10,993 nucleotides of DNA. Origin: Euperipatoides rowelli (lineage: Eukaryota > Onychophora > Udeonychophora > Euonychophora > Peripatopsidae). Shown piece by piece: positions 6,809 to 10,993 of the stretch. Each line of letters starts with the position of its first letter. Position 1 is the stretch's first letter. Location: the NCBI GenBank assembly GCA_003024985.2, contig PXIH01S0002286.1, one strand, 5' to 3'. A program made the translations under genes and the position numbers. The notes under the pieces were generated by a model that made no database searches, was not told the DNA's origin, and saw nothing but the letters and a program-made list of their open reading frames with translations.

Positions 6809-8437
6809 CTAGTTTGAAAAAAAAAAAAAAAACTGAAGTTTCAAAAAAAAAAAAAATTTTTTATAATGCTAGAAGTTTGCTAGATCTATAGGAACTACAA
6901 AATTTTTTACGGGCACTTGTTTGTGAAAATTAATAAGCTTTTTTTCTTGGTTGTGTGGAAGTTGTCTGAACATTCTAAACATGATTTGTGTTTATAAATA
7001 TAATGGGTAAACAAGAGGATATGGTTATAGAACACTTACATGATCCCCCCCCCCCAATTGAATGCTTTAAACTTTTTGACCATAAAAGAAAATGGATGGC
7101 AATCAAGAGTGGCAGTCCCCCCTTAGGAAAAATTAGACCAACCAAAAATGTAGGTATTTAATATAAAGTTGGCCAGCTTTAATAATATTGCAAATGTGAA
7201 GTATCAATAAAGATAAAAAAAAAAAAAAAACTTAGCAAAATATTTACAACCAAAATATAATTTCTTTGCCCCTCCCCACCACCCCCATCCCCCTGAATAT
7301 TTTTCTGCAGACACTCTTGATGGTAAATATTTGAGGCTTAGGTCATAAAAATTAAGAATAACTGGTTTAACCAAGCAAGACAATACAAATGCTAAATTAG
7401 GTCTAATTTTTTATAGTTCCAACTGCTATTATTGAAAAATAATTCAAATGGCTTAAAAAAATGGGAAATTTTTATCTAATTTATTTTTTTATTTTTCTTC
7501 TCTTCTAATTTACTGGAAAGATTGCTTTATTTTTTAAATTTTGCTAACATGTTCAGCATTCAATTAGCATATTCTGGATAATAAAATTTAATAATAATTT
7601 AATTAAAATAGTTTCAGAATATATTTTTTTTAAAATAACTGAATCCATTACTGGGCCCGGGTACAAGATATTAAGGTAATGTTGCCTATTTGGCTGCCAA
7701 ATTTATATTTCTGTTATTAATTATTTTAACTTTAACAGTTTAAGAGGAGGGGGGGGGGGGCATTATTAAAAAAAATTAAAAATCAATTAAATAACTTTAC
7801 TTGAAAAATTTTCCAGGAAATCTTAAAATAACTTTAATTAGTTGAAATCTACATTATTAGCAAAAAGAAAAAAAATATCTTACTAAAGATTTAAAACATG
7901 AAATAAAATCTCAAAATAGCCTGCTGCAAAGTGCAAAAAAAGACGACAGCAACAACAAAAAAATCTGCTTAAGAAAAATACTTGAAAAAAAAAAGAAAAA
8001 AGTTCCTTGTAAAAGAAATTGAAACTAAAATGAAATGACATGTGAAATGTTCAATAATCTATATAAGAAAAGAGTAGAAATGTCTACATATTGGTTAGGT
8101 TTTCCGATACTCCTTAACCATTGATCCTAGCACAATGTCTGATTTACTTAAAAAAGCTCTGCCCAAGCAGATCAGAAATGCTATTTTAGTTTCCCCATGA
8201 CCTTCCCTGACCTGGGGATGAATTTTTGAAAATTAGGCAAAAGGTGCTGTGAAGTTTGTTGGGCTGTGTAGTAAACTACCGAGCTCCTATTACTCCAGAA
8301 TCAGCTGGAGATACAATTTTAAAAGTTACAGTATTTGTAGCCACTGGTGGCTACTTTTTCTAGAATGAAATAATTGTACAAATTCACCAGATTACTAAAT
8401 AATTTCTAATATCTATTTGAGCTGCTTTTAAAAATTG
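6809..8437 (-). other. PPP1R2: Probable intron 1 of PPP1R2, AT-rich with C/G tracts and small foldbacks
   Basis: No exon was seen. The stretch contains C11 at 7045-7055, G12 at 7749-7760, the C-rich block at 7269-7293 described separately, and long A/T runs. A less AT-rich patch at 8150-8360 holds CTCCAG/CTGGAG (8293-8310) and GTAGCCAC/GTGGCTAC (8337-8354) foldbacks, and may be the edge of a repeat that includes the broken frame at 8438-8835. Confidence 0.5.
7269..7293 (-). other. G-quadruplex motif on the PPP1R2 sense strand
   Basis: On the minus strand there are four uninterrupted G runs of 5, 5, 4 and 4, separated by AT, TGGT and A. This satisfies the strict four-tract, short-loop rule for intramolecular quadruplexes with room to spare. 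The minus strand is the PPP1R2 transcript strand, so the motif would occur in the intron 1 RNA as well as in DNA. Confidence 0.75.
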
Positions 8438-8835
8438 TTAACAGTAGCAGGATTGGCAAGTATTACTGCCTTCAAGTGACAAGTATTTTGATGTATACCA
8501 GTTTTTATGAGTTAACAATTGTTCTGATTTCCCATTGGAAAAATATATACTATACTGTAGAGCAGTGCCTTTTTTTTTTGTTAGGTAAAATGCTGCCTTG
8601 GATATTAACTGGAAACTTGCTGTAGAGTACACTAACATATTTGGGTTTAATGGAAACACTTTGCTGAACCTTAGAAGAAATTAAATCTAGGGGGCGCAGT
8701 TGTATGGTACAGTTTTGGATTTCTTTCAAAGTGATCAATAAGTGAGTGTACGTTTGATGATGGCACGCTTTACCTAACTTTGGCCGAGAAATAGGAGTGT
8801 CACACATAATTGGTGGGGCACCCTTTGACAGCATT
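8438..8835 (-). pseudogene. Unidentified open frame of about 130 codons broken at an A10 run
   Basis: The minus strand is open from 8834 to the homopolymer at 8570-8579. It begins MLSKGAPPIMCDTPISRP and reaches NIQGSILPNKKK. With one base fewer in the A run, the frame continues GTALQYSIYFSNGKSEQLL to a TAA at 8438-8440. Such an open stretch is improbable in DNA this AT-rich, and the segment is visibly less AT-rich than its flanks. It follows a possible splice acceptor (TTATCGTAG, AG at 8837-8836). An AG|GTAAAG donor-like site lies near 8775, so it could instead hold a short exon. The phase of that donor does not match the PPP1R2 exon at 6808. I recognise no protein family. It may be a terminal exon of another gene, a transposon-derived fragment, or a real frame with a homopolymer sequencing error. 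Confidence 0.4.
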
Positions 8836-9705
8836 CTACGATAAATTAGTAAAAAGCTAACCTGATATCTTTATAAATTATTAAAAAATATATATCAAAA
8901 GGGATTGAAACTGAAAACAATGCACCCCAAAACTAGATATATAGCAAGTTTAAACACAAGAGAATAGTTAATATACTAACTACCGTACTGTATATATAAA
9001 CTACTAAAAGCACCTCAAACAAAACTATAAGAATTATTACACAAGTTTATTTACAAAAATTATATAAGGTACTGAATAGGTTTTTTTTTAAAGTAATTAG
9101 TTAGGCTAATATTTAAAATATTAAATAATTTTAATTTGGGTTAGAATGAACTATAATAGCATAATCACACTAATTTGAATTGGTGGCAATCATAAAACTC
9201 TAAGAATTTTAACACCATCTTATTTTTAGTGAGTTTTGATATTTTGTCTTGTGGCTCATTTATGCTAATTCCTGTAATGATTTATGCAAGCTGGAAAACA
9301 AATAAGAAATTTACACATTAAAAAAAAATATATATCCTACACAAAATAATAAGTGAATTATTATTATTATTATATTATGTTTATTGCATAACAGTTTGGA
9401 AATAATACAAAAAAATTATATTATCAAATAAATGTTTGAAGTTTTTGCCCCTAAGGATGTAAATTTCAATTACAGGAGAGAAATAGAACTGGAAAAAAAA
9501 ATTATAATCTATAAGAAAAATTATAAACAAAATTAAAATTTCTTTTTAAATTAAAATGTTAAAATAATTTAACATTTGAGGTATTGCACATTTTTCATAT
9601 CACTTCGTTCTAACATATTTTTTTTAAAAGTTTATTATATTTCTGGTTTTATATCCAGAAATTTTTAAACAATTTTCAGGGGTATAATCTGGGTATAATA
9701 ATAAA
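8836..9705. other. AT-rich non-coding DNA, no gene seen
   Basis: No coding or transposon-protein signature was found. It contains a short (ATT)n microsatellite at about 9357-9372 and many A/T runs. Its right part would correspond to the region downstream of the LINE fragment and may include that element's 3' untranslated tail, but no tail boundary is visible. Confidence 0.5.
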
Positions 9706-10192
9706 AAAAAGATCAGCAAAACTTCTTTGCCTCTTATCTAGTCTATCTTTGAGTCGATGTTTAATTTTTGAAGTACATCTTCATAATTTAAATAAGTTTT
9801 ATCATCCATAATACTAATGGCTCTTTTTTTTGATTGATTCTAAGTTGATTAAATGAGATTGATTAATTGATGAAAACCATATCTCTGATCCATATTCCCG
9901 ACATGTTCTAATATGAAATAGACTAATCTGATGTTTCTAGGTTAAAGTTCAGCCTTTTCAGTCTATATAATATAAAATCTTACCAGAGGCTCAAGACTAT
10001 CAATATGAAGGTCCCATTTTCCATTGTTTTGTATAATTACTCCTTTGAAGATTTTATAGAAGTCAACTTCTTGTATTAATTGGTTCTGAATTATAATTTC
10101 AAAATTTGGTAATTTTCCATTTTTATTATGTATTATTAATGCAGCCTTTTTAGTATTTAAAGTCATTCCACATTCTATAACATTAGTATTAA

Positions 10193-10504
10193 CCCTTTCC
10201 ACTCCAATGAATTAAGAGAATTTTGTTTCTACAGCTCCACAATAAAAATGAAAAATCGATTTTTTTTTTTTTTTTAAATTAAGATTAATATTTTAATTTT
10301 TTTTTTTAAAAAAAATCTCTTGGGATAATTAAAGACAAAAATATATTTTGAGTCTTTGAAATAAAAAAAAATATATTTTTGAATATAATAATAAGTATTG
10401 ATTATGAAATACAAAGAAATGAAAATGGCGATTCAGAATCGACTTTGGAGTGCAACAACTAAATTATAAATGGCGATTGAGAATCGCCATTGGAGTGGAA
10501 AGGG
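10193..10504. mobile_element. Intact piggyBac-like MITE, 312 bp, inside a LINE
   Basis: The 17-bp ends CCCTTTCCACTCCAATG (10193-10209) and CATTGGAGTGGAAAGGG (10488-10504) are perfect reverse complements. TTAA flanks both (10189-10192 and 10505-10508). A TTAA target duplication with ends starting CCC is the hallmark of the piggyBac superfamily. The element has no transposase frame; its centre is mostly A/T homopolymer. It interrupts the LINE reverse transcriptase, and element plus one TTAA is 316 bp. Removing 316 bp brings the upstream and downstream open frames into the same phase. The identical ends suggest a fairly recent insertion into a LINE that was still open at this point. Mobility would have depended on a transposase supplied from elsewhere. 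Confidence 0.93.
10423..10499. repeat. Subterminal tandem duplication in the MITE, period 45
   Basis: AAATGGCGATTCAGAATC begins at 10423 and AAATGGCGATTGAGAATC at 10468; each continues into a TTGGAGTG block, so two 32-bp units repeat at 45-bp spacing. The outer copy contains a near-perfect palindrome, ATGGCGATT-GAG-AATCGCCAT (10470-10490), and merges into the terminal repeat. In the inner copy the right palindrome arm has diverged (AATCGAC). No matching duplication is seen at the left end, so the element is asymmetric. Confidence 0.8.
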
Positions 10505-10993
10505 TTAATATTATCTGCAATATTTTGCATAATATATTTAATTTCAGTAGAGTTATCTACTCCAATAACTGTCAAGTCATCAATAAACTTATATCTATAA
10601 ATGACTCCATTTCCTATGGTATCTGTTGTAATCATGAAAATCAAGCCTCCGAGCACAGAGCCCTGCGGCACTACTCTCCTACATATCAACTTCAAAATAG
10701 GTAATATTAATAAAAATAATTGGTTACAGACAACATTTATCACGTTATTGTGTATTTTGTTCATTAAACATCTTGAACACAAACTTGCAACTATTCCAAC
10801 ACTCCCCCCTCAAGTGCAGTATTAAAGTTTTCCCAACATTAATTTTATAAAAAATATACATAGCATATCACATAATCAATTTTTTAGCTGGTATCCCCCT
10901 AATTTTGTTGTGCTTTTAACAAGGAACTCGCATTTATTGTTTACTTAAATTCTCATCATGACTTTTAAAAATTTTTTTTAGTCGTTTATAAAA

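Larger units (their letters stand above)
9706..10811 (-). mobile_element. LINE reverse transcriptase fragment, split by a MITE
   Basis: Read on the minus strand, the frame is open from about 10811. It gives VPQGSVLGGLIF (10690-10640), then YKFIDDLTV with both catalytic Asp of the F/YxDD box kept (near 10600-10560). After the MITE it continues with ECGMTLNTKKAALI (10185-10140). A frame change then leads to CREYGSEIWFSS (near 9910-9880), LESIKKRAISI across a poly-A slip (near 9840-9810), and a C-terminal DVLQKLNIDS near 9765. These are the palm, thumb and post-thumb blocks of a non-LTR retrotransposon. It differs from the left LINE (FIDD against YADN, different flanking residues), so it is another lineage; I cannot name the clade. 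The fingers domain and everything upstream are missing. Frame breaks near 9963 and 9830 show it is dead. Confidence 0.88.

Noticed and set aside
6673-6891. Plus-strand 72-codon frame opposite PPP1R2
   Set aside because: Antisense shadow of the inhibitor-2 exon; the minus strand matches a known family and has splice signals.
8775-8835. Short exon with acceptor at 8836 and donor near 8775 as the missing first part of PPP1R2
   Set aside because: It encodes no KGILK motif, and its donor phase (1) does not match the phase 2 acceptor of the exon at 6808.
9357-9372. (ATT)n run as a functional element
   Set aside because: Ordinary short microsatellite.
10450-10825. Plus-strand frames at the right end
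   Set aside because: They run antisense to the LINE reverse transcriptase and partly through the MITE, with no family resemblance.
1-10993. CRISPR array, rRNA or bacterial operon structure
   Set aside because: No regularly spaced repeats, rRNA cores or tightly packed genes; spliced exons and LINEs show animal DNA.

Overview
This is AT-rich animal DNA, most likely from an invertebrate. Homopolymer A/T runs are everywhere, CpG is scarce over most of the window, and remnants of several transposon classes are scattered through it. I cannot name the phylum. The only gene I recognise with confidence is on the minus strand: two internal exons (6635-6808 and 5307-5395) of protein phosphatase 1 inhibitor-2 (PPP1R2 / I-2). 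They are joined by a 1239-bp intron with canonical GT/AG ends and matching reading phase. The first exon (KGILK motif) and the last exon (HYNE motif) were not found, so most of the window appears to be intron 1 (6809 to beyond 10993), intron 2 (5396-6634) and intron 3 (5306 to beyond position 1).

Layout, left to right. Positions 1-22 look like one end of a hAT-type DNA transposon that runs off the window; it cuts into a decayed LINE reverse transcriptase fragment (23-640, minus). Next come AT-rich sequence and an unclassified, less AT-rich island (1084-1340). A strong 20-bp foldback lies at 1996-2042, and a pair of diverged direct repeats at 2941-3212. A sharply CpG-richer domain (3241-4140) contains a degenerate TTAA-type MITE (3391-3623) and an inverted CCAAT box. 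A hairpin lies at 4401-4440. The two PPP1R2 exons follow, with a possible SINE-like retroposon in intron 2. Intron 1 holds a G-quadruplex motif on the sense strand (7269-7293) and an unidentified open frame of about 130 codons broken once at an A10 run (8438-8835).

The clearest structural result is at the right end. A second LINE fragment from a different lineage (9706-10811, minus) is split by a 312-bp piggyBac-like MITE (10193-10504). The MITE has perfect 17-bp terminal inverted repeats and TTAA on both sides. Removing the MITE and one TTAA puts the two halves of the reverse transcriptase back into one reading frame. This fixes the order of events: LINE first, MITE later. Both LINE fragments lie in the same orientation as PPP1R2. 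I see no tRNA, rRNA, CRISPR array or intact transposase gene. No new multi-gene system is evident; what stands out is nested transposons inside the introns of a conserved regulator, and the CpG-rich domain.
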